A stretch of 64,000 nucleotides of DNA from CAZCFB01 sp964511535 (GTDB taxonomy: Bacteria > Myxococcota_A > Polyangia > GCA-2747355 > CAZCFB01), in assembly GCA_964511535.1 (NCBI GenBank), contig CAZEFW010000026.1, forward strand, positions 1-64,000. Direction: 5' to 3'. The position numbers and the translations under genes are program-made. Shown one piece after another: positions 34,095 through 42,763 of the stretch (its first letter is position 1; each line of letters starts with the position of its first letter). The notes beneath the pieces were generated by a model. The model searched no databases. It worked only from the letters and a program-made list of their open reading frames with translations, and had not been told where the DNA came from.

Positions 34095-35806
34095 CAGTAG
34101 CCTGCCGGTGCCCCCATCTTGCGCGGATCCGACGCGCCGTACAAGAGGCCATCTTTGCCCACGCGCACGACCTGCACCGCGGTGAAGGGGCGCGTCATGG
34201 GGGTGACGAAGTGGCCGCGGCCGGCCAGGTTGAACACCACGTCCCGGGGCAGGTCGGTCTCCACGAGGAGCCGATCAGGCAGCCACTGGTGGTGCACCCT
34301 GGAGCGGGACACCGCCGCGGCCGCGTCCAGGTCGAAGTCCACCACGTTGAGCAGCGCCTGCAGGGTGCCGGTGATGATGGTGGGGCCGCCCGAGGCGCCG
34401 GCCACCAGCGCCGGCTTGCCGTCCCTGAGCATGATGGTGGGCGACATGCTCGACAGGGGGCGCTTGCCCGGGGCCACCGCGTTGCCCTCCCCTTGCATCA
34501 ACCCGAAGGCGTTGGGCTCCCCGGGGCGGGCGGCGAAGTCGTCCATCTCGTTGTTCAGGATCACGCCGCTCTTGCCCGCCACCACCATGGAGCCGAAGCC
34601 GGTGTTGATGGTGGTGGTCATGGCCACGGCGTTGCCCGCGCCGTCCACCACGCTCAGGTGGCTGGTGCCGGGCCGATCCCTGGAGGGCGCGCGCGGCTTG
34701 CCGTCGGCGGTACCGTAGCTGTGGATCTCCCGGGTCCCGTAGCGGATCCGCGCCGCCAGCTCGTCGGCGTACTCCTTCGACGTGAGCCGCGCCACCGGCA
34801 CCTCGACGAAGTCCGGGTCGCCCAGGTGCCGCGCCCGGTCGGCGAAGGCGTGCTTGAGCGCCTCGGTCACGTGGTGCAGGTAGGCCGAGGAGTTGTGCCC
34901 CATGCGACGCAGGGGGTAGCGCTGAAGGATGTTGAGCGCCTGGATGATGGCCACGCCCCCCGACGAGGGCGGCGGCATGGACCAGACCTTGTTGCCCCGA
35001 TAGGTGGCCCCCAGGGGCTTGCGCTCCTTGACCTTGTAGCTGGCCAGATCCTTCGCGGTCATCACGCCGCCCGCGGCCCGCACCGCCTTGACGATCTCCC
35101 TGGCGATCCAGCCGCGGTAGAACACCGACGGCCCCTTGTTCGCCACGGCTTGCAGGGTGCGCGCCAGCGCAGGCCGCTTCATGAGCTGGCCCGTGGTCAG
35201 GGCATCGCCGCCCGGCGTGAAGATGCGGGCCAGGGCCGCGAAGCGAGGCATCAGCTTGCGCTTGCTCCGGATCGACTTGGACAGGTGCGGCCCCACGGGG
35301 AAGCCGTCGCGCGCCAGGGTGATGGCCGGGGCAAGCACCCTGGCCAGGGGCAGCTTGCCGAACCGCTTGACCGCCTCGGCGCAGCCGCGCACCTCGCCGG
35401 GCACGCCCACGGCCAGGCCGCCCCGTCGGCTGGCGTCCCTGGCGACGCCCTTCTTTATGTACATGTCCCTGGTGGCCGCGGCCGGCGCCACCTCGCGGAA
35501 GTCGAGCACCACCGGCGGCCCGGCCTGGCCCGCCCGGTGCACCAGCATGAAGCCGCCGCCGCCCACGCCGGACCCCGCCGGGTTGACCACGCCAAGGGCG
35601 AAGGCCGCGGCGCAGGCTGCGTCCACCGCGTTGCCCCCTTGGTGCAGCACCGTCACGCCGGCCGCCGAGGCCAGCGGGTGATCAGCGGCCACCACGCCGT
35701 TCTTGTGGCCTGTCGGCGGGGCGGTCCAGGCCAGCGCGGCGCACGGGACGAGGAGCGTCGCCAGGATGGGGAGAATCAAAATGTGGGGGAATCTCATCCT
35801 CGCCAT
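34094..35806 (-). CDS. ggt: gamma-glutamyltransferase
   Basis: About 570 residues, normal for the family, with a signal peptide ending CAALAW. It would cleave glutathione and other gamma-glutamyl compounds in the periplasm. Large-subunit motifs include GNAVDAACAAAFALGVVNP, SGVGGGGFMLVH, PPPSSGGVAIIQ and LKHAFADRARHLGD. The autocleavage Thr is in PGTSHLSVVD (about residue 381), and the oxyanion GG motif is in GASGGPTIITG. It should mature into two chains. Starts at 35827, 35806 and 35797 are possible; 35806 gives the best signal peptide. It is coupled to the downstream SUMF1 gene. Confidence 0.92.
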   Translation of the reverse strand: MARMRFPHILILPILATLLVPCAALAWTAPPTGHKNGVVAADHPLASAAGVTVLHQGGNAVDAACAAAFALGVVNPAGSGVGGGGFMLVHRAGQAGPPVVLDFREVAPAAATRDMYIKKGVARDASRRGGLAVGVPGEVRGCAEAVKRFGKLPLARVLAPAITLARDGFPVGPHLSKSIRSKRKLMPRFAALARIFTPGGDALTTGQLMKRPALARTLQAVANKGPSVFYRGWIAREIVKAVRAAGGVMTAKDLASYKVKERKPLGATYRGNKVWSMPPPSSGGVAIIQALNILQRYPLRRMGHNSSAYLHHVTEALKHAFADRARHLGDPDFVEVPVARLTSKEYADELAARIRYGTREIHSYGTADGKPRAPSRDRPGTSHLSVVDGAGNAVAMTTTINTGFGSMVVAGKSGVILNNEMDDFAARPGEPNAFGLMQGEGNAVAPGKRPLSSMSPTIMLRDGKPALVAGASGGPTIITGTLQALLNVVDFDLDAAAAVSRSRVHHQWLPDRLLVETDLPRDVVFNLAGRGHFVTPMTRPFTAVQVVRVGKDGLLYGASDPRKMGAPAGY

Positions 35807-35880
35807 GATACCCGGCGAGGACGGCAAGACAATCTTATGGGCTGAAGCTATGCAGGCGCGGGCTCCGGGCGGCTTTCGCC

Positions 35881-36057
35881 TCAGAGCCGGTCAGGATCGC
35901 ATAAGTGATCTGCCCTCCGCGCCACCCGGCTGCACTGCGTGCAGATATGCTCTGCCTCCCGGACGGCATCCTTGACCCCTGTGTACCCCTTGTTTTGGAT
36001 CATCGCGCACAGGCGTTGGGACCGTTTCCCCGTCCTCTTGCGATTCCTCCTGGCCAT
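35881..36057 (-). CDS. 58-residue basic Cys-containing protein
   Basis: A short frame in the 385-bp gap between ggt and the channel gene. It starts at ATG 36057 with AGGAGG 8 nt upstream and ends at TGA 35881. The N-terminus is very basic (MARRNRKRTGKRSQR), followed by a helix-like AVREAEHICTQCSRVARRA with a CxxC and one more Cys near the end. The strong ribosome site and the lack of an overlapping alternative argue that it is real. It may bind zinc or nucleic acid. I recognise no family. The remaining gap (35807-35880, 36058-36191) shows no other gene. Confidence 0.6.
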   Translation of the reverse strand: MARRNRKRTGKRSQRLCAMIQNKGYTGVKDAVREAEHICTQCSRVARRADHLCDPDRL

Positions 36058-36191
36058 TCTTGTTCCTCCTGTCTCCGAGACGCCCGCTGCCGCTCACCCC
36101 TCGGCTAACTAAATTAGTGTAGCCTCACGGTTCAGGAATACACCCCCCCAATCTCGCTTGACGCCCAATATCTGAGATAATCTCCCCTTCC

Positions 36192-38792
36192 ATGGCACTC
36201 GACCGCCAACAGCAGGAGCAGGCCGTCACCTGGCTTCGGGACCTGTTCGACTGGGACCTGACCAAGCTCCTGCTGTCGGTGGTGATCATCCTGAGCGTGC
36301 TCCCCTTTCAGTGGGTCACCGATTACACGATGATCTTCTTCGCCTTCTTCGCCGTCGAGGTGTCCGGGCGCCTGTTCATCCTGCGCGCCGACCTTCGCCG
36401 CCGGCGCCTGAACAAGGTGGAGCTGCTGCTCATCACCCTCGACGTGCTGGCGACCATCAGCTTCTTGCCCATGGAGCATGTGTTCGACGACGCGCACTAC
36501 CTGCGCCTGGTCCGACTGAGCCGCATGATGCTGCTGCTCGGCTACTGGGGCCCCATCGTGCGCGAGATCTGGTTCATCATGATGAAGCGCGAGCGGCGCT
36601 ACCAGATCTTCTTCGTCATCGCCTCGGTGCTGATCCTGACCTTCATCAGCGCCATCCTGCTCAACCACTTCAAGACCGCCGGCATCGACCTGAACGATGA
36701 CGGTGACCTGACCAACGACAGCTCCTTCTGGGTGATGCTCTGGTGGTCCTTCCTGCAGATCCAGGACCCGGGCAACCTGCTCAAGTCGGCCGAGGCGTCC
36801 ATGGCGTTCTTCTTCTCGGTCTTCCTCACCATCGCCGGCATGTTCATCTTCTCGTTCCTCATCGGCATCGGCGCGTCGGTGGTGGAGGAGCTGGTGGCCC
36901 TGGGCAAGGAGCGCCGGCTCGGCATGCACCGCCACACGGTGATCTGCAACACCAGCTCGTATTCGCGGGTGCTGCTGGAGGAGCTCATCGCCTACTACGC
37001 CAAGAGCTTCCGCTCGCCGCGCATCGTGGCCATGGGGGAGCGCGCCACCCGCTACGGCTACATGCTCGAGGGGCCGTCGCAGCGGATCCGCTACCGCCAG
37101 GGGCAGCCCATCAGCGAGCATGACCTCAAGCGCGTGGACGCCGACCGCGCCACCCGCGTGATCCTGCTCGGCAGCTCCGACGACGACCAGTCCGACGCCG
37201 AGGTGATCTCCCAGGTGCTGTCCGTGCGCCAGGTAAACCCCGACTGCTACATCTTCGCCGAGCTGCAGCGGCCGGATAATGTGCACGCCGCCATCACCGC
37301 GGGCGTCAGGATGTCCCACCGCGACGACCAGGAGGAGCCCTCGCCGGACGACAAGCGCACCGTGCCGATCCTGGCCGATCAACTGGTGGGGCTGTTCCTG
37401 GCCAACATCACCGTGTTCCCCGGGGTTCAGCAGCTTTACTGGGAGCTGCTCACCTCCCGGGGCGACGAGATCTACACCTGCCTGTACGACTACGGGGCCC
37501 TGTCCGACAGCGACCGCCCCACCGGCCCGCTGATGCCATTCGGCGAGCTGCTGGCGCGCTGCCAGCACGAGCACGGGGTGATCCTGCTGGGCTACATGGA
37601 GAGCTCCCGGCGTGATCCCCTGGGCGCCACCCACGCGCTGAACCCTGGCAGCCCCCGCGGCGACAACCCGGGCCCTGCGCCGGTGGCGCCGGTGGACCGG
37701 CTGATGGGGTTCTTCGGCGTGGGGGACAACTTCCAGCGGCTGCGCAAGTTCGTCGAGAGCCTGCCCGACGTGAGCGCCACGCCGGCGCCGCAGCCCCTCG
37801 AGGACCTGCCGGCCGTGGGCCTCTGCCCCAGCACCAGGGCCATCTCCCGGGTGGTGATCTTCGGCTTCCACCCGGGGCTGGAGGATTTCTGCGAGCAGCT
37901 GATCCTCTTCTCGGACCAGCCCGAGATCTACATCGTCGTGCACGACGCGGCGGCCATCCCCCGGGCGGCCCGGGCGTTCACCCACCGCATGGAGCTGGCC
38001 GAGGAGCCGGGCGACAACGGCCACCGCACGGTGACCTTCAGGCGCCAGGGCGAGCGCAGCCTGTCATACGAGGTGGAGGACGCCGACGGCGTCGGGCAGA
38101 TCCGCTTCACCGCCGGAGACTGGACCGACGAGGAGGAGCTGCTCGAGCCGCCGGGCCTCGACCTGCACCTCCGCCAGGCGGACGTGATCTTCTTCACCTA
38201 CACCCCGGGCGAGCAGGACCCCGACGCGCGCACCGCCCTGGGGCTGATCAAGCTGGTGCGGCTGCGCGAGCAGAATGGCATCGAGCTGCGCCCGGGGCAG
38301 CGGGTGGTGTGCGAGGTGCAGAGCAACGAGAAGGCGCGGCTGTTCAGCCGGCGCTTCGCGGAGCCCGAGTCGGGCAAGGGCGACAAGTGCCTGCCGGTGG
38401 CCATCGTGCCCGCCGAGCGGCTGCGCAACTCGATCCTGGCCCAGGCGGTGTTCGTGCCGGGCATCTCCAACATCTACCGCGAGCTGCTCAGCGACACCGG
38501 CCAGGAGATCTGCAAGCTGCTGCTGCAGCCCCCCGCCGAGCCCGACGCCCGCTGGACCTTCGGCGATGTGCTGACCACGCTGTACCAGCGCGACAAGCTG
38601 CTGCTGCTGGCCGTGGAGCTTCAGGGCGAGGATGAAGAGAGGACGCGCATGGTGGTCAACCCGGGGCGCAAGGACCCGGACTACCGCTTCCGCGCCGGCG
38701 ACCTGTGCGGCGTGTACGCCATCGGCGACAAGGCCCGCCTGCCCAAAGCCGAGGCGCCGTGCGACGGGTGCGGCATGACCGAGGACGGCTGA
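36192..38792 (+). CDS. CASTOR/POLLUX-like ion channel with RCK domains
   Basis: An 866-residue protein. Membrane segments fall near 24-40, 45-62, 78-93, 104-116 (Arg-rich, LRLVRLSRMMLLL), 138-157 and 203-229. The pore stretch between the last two (WWSFLQIQDPGN) has no TVGYG filter but matches the W-S/T-F...D-x-G-N pattern of plant CASTOR/DMI1 channels. The following MFIFSFLIGIGASVVEE fits the same family. After residue 245 come two RCK/TrkA-N-like regions (HTVICNTSSYSRVLLEEL near 248 and VVIFGFHPGLEDFCEQL near 550). It is probably a cation channel gated by ligand or Ca2+. It is a single gene with its own upstream region. Confidence 0.82.
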   Translation: MALDRQQQEQAVTWLRDLFDWDLTKLLLSVVIILSVLPFQWVTDYTMIFFAFFAVEVSGRLFILRADLRRRRLNKVELLLITLDVLATISFLPMEHVFDDAHYLRLVRLSRMMLLLGYWGPIVREIWFIMMKRERRYQIFFVIASVLILTFISAILLNHFKTAGIDLNDDGDLTNDSSFWVMLWWSFLQIQDPGNLLKSAEASMAFFFSVFLTIAGMFIFSFLIGIGASVVEELVALGKERRLGMHRHTVICNTSSYSRVLLEELIAYYAKSFRSPRIVAMGERATRYGYMLEGPSQRIRYRQGQPISEHDLKRVDADRATRVILLGSSDDDQSDAEVISQVLSVRQVNPDCYIFAELQRPDNVHAAITAGVRMSHRDDQEEPSPDDKRTVPILADQLVGLFLANITVFPGVQQLYWELLTSRGDEIYTCLYDYGALSDSDRPTGPLMPFGELLARCQHEHGVILLGYMESSRRDPLGATHALNPGSPRGDNPGPAPVAPVDRLMGFFGVGDNFQRLRKFVESLPDVSATPAPQPLEDLPAVGLCPSTRAISRVVIFGFHPGLEDFCEQLILFSDQPEIYIVVHDAAAIPRAARAFTHRMELAEEPGDNGHRTVTFRRQGERSLSYEVEDADGVGQIRFTAGDWTDEEELLEPPGLDLHLRQADVIFFTYTPGEQDPDARTALGLIKLVRLREQNGIELRPGQRVVCEVQSNEKARLFSRRFAEPESGKGDKCLPVAIVPAERLRNSILAQAVFVPGISNIYRELLSDTGQEICKLLLQPPAEPDARWTFGDVLTTLYQRDKLLLLAVELQGEDEERTRMVVNPGRKDPDYRFRAGDLCGVYAIGDKARLPKAEAPCDGCGMTEDG

Positions 38793-38867
38793 TCCCTTGG
38801 TCAAGGACCGGCCCGGGCTGTAAGATCAGTGCTCAGATCAACGCTGTCCCCACCACGCGAGGTCCCC

Positions 38868-40538
38868 ATGAAGCGGCCAACCCGGTTTTCCCTCTGCACC
38901 TCACTCGCCCTGGCTTGCCTGCTGCTCACCGGCTGCGGGGACGAGGCGGGAAACTGCCCCGCCCCGTCGGTGGATGGCGGCGGCTGCCCTGACCGCGGCG
39001 TCCCCGACATGGGCGCCCCGGACCTGGCCGCCCCGGACCTGGCCGTGCCGGACCTGGCCGCCCCGGACCAGCTCGCGCCGGACCAGCTGGTGCCTGACAT
39101 GCTCCTGCCTGACATCACCCCGTGGTGCGGCCCCGGAACCACCCTGTGCGGATCGGTGTGCGCCAACCTGAAGAGCGACAATCTGCACTGCGGCAAGTGC
39201 AACACCGCCTGCAAGGCGGGCGAGGTGTGCTCCGCGGGGGCGTGCAAGCTCACCTGCCAGAGCGGCCTGCTGGAGTGCGGCGGCACCTGCGTCAACCCGA
39301 AGAGCGACAACCAGCACTGCGGAAAGTGCAACACCGCCTGCAAGGCGGGCGAGGTGTGCACCGGCGGCCAGTGCAAGCTCTCCTGCCCCACCGGCCTGTC
39401 CTCGTGCGGCGGCAGCTGCGTCAACTACCTCACCGACTGGTACAACTGCGGCGGCTGCAACAAGAAGTGCGCGGCGGGTCAGGTGTGCGCCGCAGGCCAG
39501 TGCAAGCTCTCCTGCCAGGCCACCCTCACTGACTGCGGCGGCACCTGCGTCAACCTGCAGAGCGACAACCTGCACTGCGGAAAGTGCACCGCCCCCTGCA
39601 AGGCGGGCGAGATCTGCTCCGCGGGCGCGTGCAAGCTCTCCTGCCAGACTGGCCTCACCGACTGCAACGGCGTGTGCACCAACCTGGGCACCGACTTCTT
39701 CAACTGCGGCAAATGCGGCGCCACCTGCGCCGCAGGGCAGCTGTGCAGCGGCGGGGTCTGCTGCAAGGCGGGCCTCACCCAGTGCAGCGGCGCCTGCACG
39801 GATCTGCAGAGCGACGCCCAACACTGCGGCAAGTGCGGCAACGCGTGCACCGGCGCCGGCGCCATCTGCATCAAGGGTAAATGCGAGGCCACGCTGTCCA
39901 GCTGCGCGGACCTGCTGAAGGCCAAGCCGGGGACACCCAGCGGGGTCTACTACATCAAGCCCGGCGCCGGGGCGCCGTTCCAGGTCCACTGCGACATGAC
40001 CACCGACGGCGGCGGCTGGACCCGCTTCTGGTGGTACACCGCGGGCGCGGGCCTCACCGGGGTCAAGGACATGCTGGGGCAGGACCTGAGCGCGTGCAAG
40101 CCCACGGACAAGCGCTGCCTGGCCATCATCCCCTGGGCCGCACCCAAGGAGCTGATGACCAGCGCGGACAACAAGAAGTTCCAGATCTACAAGTTCACCA
40201 GCGGCACCACCTCCAAGCGGGTGCTCGCGTCGCTGACCAAGCGCACCGCGTGGCCCCTGTCCGGCGGCGGCGGCGACGGCTGGCCCCCGGTCAAGGCAGT
40301 GGGCACCAGCATCTACAAGTCAGGGGAAGGCGGCGCGCAGGCCCGCTTCTGGTGGTACACCACCATGAACGGCGTCAAGTCGTTCAACCTCGATAACGAC
40401 TCCGGCTGGTGCTACAGCTTCTTCACCGCGGGGTACGACTACCACCCGGGCGGGAGCAAGCTCGGCGTGGATCACACCGACACAGGCTGTTCCAGCAACA
40501 ACTCGCTGACCAAGAGCCTCTACCTGTACGTGCGGTAG
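38868..40538 (+). CDS. lipoprotein with six Stig1-like repeats and a fibrinogen-like domain
   Basis: A 556-residue product from ATG 38868 (lipobox LLLTGCGD). An Asp-Pro-Ala linker contains repeated APDLA/APDQL motifs. Six Cys-rich units of about 42 residues follow (90-340), with the core HCGKCNTACKAGEVC. From about 342 to the end is a fibrinogen C-terminal-like domain: CADLLKAKPGTPSGVYYI, VHCDMTTDGGGWTRF, and a closing HTDTGCSSNNS that resembles the ligand or calcium pocket. In animals this fold binds glycans or proteins; here it probably mediates surface adhesion or recognition. Confidence 0.85.
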   Translation: MKRPTRFSLCTSLALACLLLTGCGDEAGNCPAPSVDGGGCPDRGVPDMGAPDLAAPDLAVPDLAAPDQLAPDQLVPDMLLPDITPWCGPGTTLCGSVCANLKSDNLHCGKCNTACKAGEVCSAGACKLTCQSGLLECGGTCVNPKSDNQHCGKCNTACKAGEVCTGGQCKLSCPTGLSSCGGSCVNYLTDWYNCGGCNKKCAAGQVCAAGQCKLSCQATLTDCGGTCVNLQSDNLHCGKCTAPCKAGEICSAGACKLSCQTGLTDCNGVCTNLGTDFFNCGKCGATCAAGQLCSGGVCCKAGLTQCSGACTDLQSDAQHCGKCGNACTGAGAICIKGKCEATLSSCADLLKAKPGTPSGVYYIKPGAGAPFQVHCDMTTDGGGWTRFWWYTAGAGLTGVKDMLGQDLSACKPTDKRCLAIIPWAAPKELMTSADNKKFQIYKFTSGTTSKRVLASLTKRTAWPLSGGGGDGWPPVKAVGTSIYKSGEGGAQARFWWYTTMNGVKSFNLDNDSGWCYSFFTAGYDYHPGGSKLGVDHTDTGCSSNNSLTKSLYLYVR

Positions 40539-40600
40539 CGCCGCCCGGGCAGGTCCACCGGGTGTCGGCAGGACCATGACGCGCTCGGCGCCGGGGCCGG

Positions 40601-41701
40601 TCAGCGCGGGCCTGCCCTGGCCGGCCTTTCCCAGCGGAGCTCGGCGAGGCCGTCGCCCAGCACCACGGTCTCGCCGCCCTGCAGCCGGCACAGCTTCACC
40701 CGCTCGCCCCCGCGCCGCATCCCGTGCATGCTGGCGACGTCCACGGCGTAGACCACGCCGTGCAGCAGGATCAACAGCAGGTGAACCCGCGAAATGCAGG
40801 GGCTCTGCAGCACCGGGAGCCCTGCTCCGTCGCAGCGCAGCGACCGCCCGATGAGCACGCCGCGCCGCAGCGCCGCGGCCCCCAGCGGGAGGCGCCCGCT
40901 GCCGCGCTGCTCGGTGATGTGCAGCTCCCCCAGGGGCAGCTCGTCCGGGCTCACCATCCCCCCGTCGCAGGCCAGAGAGGGCCCGGGGATCGACTCCATG
41001 AGGGTGGAGCAGCGCCGGTCCCTGACAGCGCCCCGGGCCGACGCGCGCCGGCGCGGGCGGTGCTGCTTGCGCGCCCACCGGTCGGGCTCCGCGGGCGCAT
41101 CCTGAAAGTAGATCCGCTCGGGCAGGCAGTCCCACGCGGCGCGCGCGTCATCGGGCCAGTGGTCGTCGTGCGACAGGGCGAAGCAGAACAGGGTGTAGCG
41201 GCCGGCGCTCACCAGGGCGTGGCCCTCGGACTCCAGCCCTTGCAGGTGCCGGCCATGCTCGTCCCTGAACGCGGCGCTGGTGCGAAGGTCCAGCAGCCGC
41301 AGCCGCGGCTCCCGCAGCGGCCCGGCGGGGTGCACGATGAGCATCAGGTGTCGCAGCGACAGCGCCTCGTCTCCCTGCAAAAAGAAGTCGGCCACGCTGT
41401 GCCGACCCACAACGCCGGCGGTGATCTCGTGGGGACGCGCGGCCAGGAAGCCGGAGGCCGCCACGCCGTCATGGTCCACGGCCACCAGGGCCACGCCAGG
41501 GCGCGGGCAGCGCTCCACCAGCTCGCGGATCTCGCGGAACTGGCCCATGAACCGCTCCTGATAAACCCAGGGGCCGATGGGATCGATCATGGCCGAGTGG
41601 CTGATGGTGTTGCTGTTGACCGCCTCGCTCCGGCGGGCGCCTGGACGCAGCCAGACGCCTCGAGAGAGCAGCAGCGGGTCGTGCCTTGGCGTGGATGTCA
41701 T
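40601..41701 (-). CDS. protein with C-terminal FHA-like domain
   Basis: About 366 residues from ATG 41701; a TTG at 41710 is also in frame. The first 190 residues are an unrecognised mixed domain with many His residues (FALSHDDHWPDD). A basic linker (KQHRPRRRASARG) follows. The last 90 residues fit a divergent FHA fold: LIGRSLRCD, then SPCISRVHLLLI, and GGETVVLGDGLAELRW. FHA domains bind phosphothreonine, so it could read a Ser/Thr kinase signal, which is common in Myxococcota. No kinase gene is nearby. Confidence 0.65.
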   Translation of the reverse strand: MTSTPRHDPLLLSRGVWLRPGARRSEAVNSNTISHSAMIDPIGPWVYQERFMGQFREIRELVERCPRPGVALVAVDHDGVAASGFLAARPHEITAGVVGRHSVADFFLQGDEALSLRHLMLIVHPAGPLREPRLRLLDLRTSAAFRDEHGRHLQGLESEGHALVSAGRYTLFCFALSHDDHWPDDARAAWDCLPERIYFQDAPAEPDRWARKQHRPRRRASARGAVRDRRCSTLMESIPGPSLACDGGMVSPDELPLGELHITEQRGSGRLPLGAAALRRGVLIGRSLRCDGAGLPVLQSPCISRVHLLLILLHGVVYAVDVASMHGMRRGGERVKLCRLQGGETVVLGDGLAELRWERPARAGPR

Positions 41702-41779
41702 CTGCAGCAAAGGATTTGCAAATTGGGCGCCAGGCGCCGGCAGCGTGATCCAGGGAGGTTACGAGCCGGCCAGGGAGGC

Positions 41780-41824
41780 GGGTGCGCCAGAATGGATCAC
41801 CCGCTGATCCATTCTGGTGCACCC
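41780..41824. repeat. near-perfect 20-bp-arm hairpin
   Basis: Arms 41780-41799 and 41805-41824 are reverse complements with a single G-T wobble, around loop CCCGC. It starts 17 bp after the nucleotidyltransferase stop and lies upstream of the FHA gene start. No T-run follows on either strand. It may act as a processing or mRNA-end element. Confidence 0.8.
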
Positions 41825-41840
41825 GGTCCTGCGAGGCGCC

Positions 41841-42563
41841 TCAGGCCGGGCGGGTGCTGGCCAGGTACCCTGCCAGCGCTTCGTCCAGGGTGGCCAGGGT
41901 TTCGTGCGTGCCCATGTCCACGAAGAAGCCGGGAGACTCGTGCAGGGCGATGCGCTCCTGCGCGGCGAAGCGGGGCAGCCAGTCGGCCTCCATGGAGAAC
42001 GGCGGCTCGGGCGCGCCGTCCAGCAGCGCGGCGTCCACGGCCATCACTCCGCCGTTGATCCAGCCAGGGCCCGCGCCCGGGCTCTTTTCGCGGAAGCCGG
42101 TGACGCGGCCGCCCTGCACCGACAGGGCGCCGTAGCGCCCGCGATCCTCCACCCAGGCAGCGGCCATGGTCACCGGGCAGTCCGGCGCGGCCCGGTGGCG
42201 GGCCAGCAGGGCGGCCAGGTCCACCTCCAGCAGGGTGTCGCCGTTGGCCAGGATGAAGGTCGGCTCCAGCGCGGGCAGCGCCGCCGCCACGGCGCCGCCG
42301 GTCCCCAGGGGCTCGCGCTCGCGCACGTAGCGCACCTCGTTGCCCAGGGCCGCCCCGTCGCCCAGGTGCGCCTCGATCTGCTCGGCCAGGTATCCCACAG
42401 ACAGCACGAAGCGGCGGAACCCCTGGCGCGCCATGTCAGCCATCAGGTGATCGATGAAGGGCCTGCCCAGGGCGGGGGCCAGCACCTTGGGCAGGGTCTC
42501 GGTCAGGGGCCGCAGCCGGGTGCCCAGCCCGCCGGCCAGGATCAGCACCGGCGCGTCGCTCAT
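41841..42563 (-). CDS. sugar-phosphate nucleotidyltransferase, HddC/ManC-like
   Basis: A 240-residue protein of the NTP-transferase family. The signature LILAGGLGTRLRPLTETLPK is at the N-terminus and keeps the Arg and Lys that bind the nucleotide phosphates. REPLGTGGAV, FILANGDTLLEVDL and FFVDMGTHETL follow. The length and end motif resemble D-glycero-D-manno-heptose-1-phosphate guanylyltransferase or short mannose-1-phosphate guanylyltransferases. It would feed lipopolysaccharide or S-layer sugar synthesis. It overlaps tatA by 4 bp (ATGA), an odd pairing of sugar activation with protein export. Confidence 0.85.
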   Translation of the reverse strand: MSDAPVLILAGGLGTRLRPLTETLPKVLAPALGRPFIDHLMADMARQGFRRFVLSVGYLAEQIEAHLGDGAALGNEVRYVREREPLGTGGAVAAALPALEPTFILANGDTLLEVDLAALLARHRAAPDCPVTMAAAWVEDRGRYGALSVQGGRVTGFREKSPGAGPGWINGGVMAVDAALLDGAPEPPFSMEADWLPRFAAQERIALHESPGFFVDMGTHETLATLDEALAGYLASTRPA

Positions 42564-42745
42564 GCGCCGTCCTCGTCGTCGGACGGCTTGATTCGTTTGA
42601 CCTCGATCTGCTTCTTGCCCGAGCTGGCGTCCTTGAAGTTCTTGACCGTCTTGCCCAGCGAGGCGCCAAGCTTGGGCAGCTTGCTGGCGCCGAAGATCAA
42701 CACCAGGATGATCAGCAACAGCAACAACTCGGTGAATCCTGGCAT
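42560..42745 (-). CDS. tatA: Sec-independent translocase subunit TatA/E
   Basis: A 61-residue protein. One N-terminal membrane helix (ELLLLLIILVLIFG) is followed by the conserved hinge and amphipathic helix (SKLPKLGASLGKTVKNFKD) and a charged tail. TatA oligomers form the twin-arginine export path. No tatB or tatC is present in the window. It is preceded 18 bp upstream by the helical 265-residue protein and overlaps the nucleotidyltransferase gene downstream. Confidence 0.92.
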   Translation of the reverse strand: MPGFTELLLLLIILVLIFGASKLPKLGASLGKTVKNFKDASSGKKQIEVKRIKPSDDEDGA

Positions 42746-42763
42746 CGGCTCAGCTCCTTTTGC

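Noticed and set aside
36158..36181. TTGACG/GATAAT promoter for the channel gene
   Set aside because: The spacer is only 12 bp, too short for sigma70, and the -10 box would almost touch the start codon.
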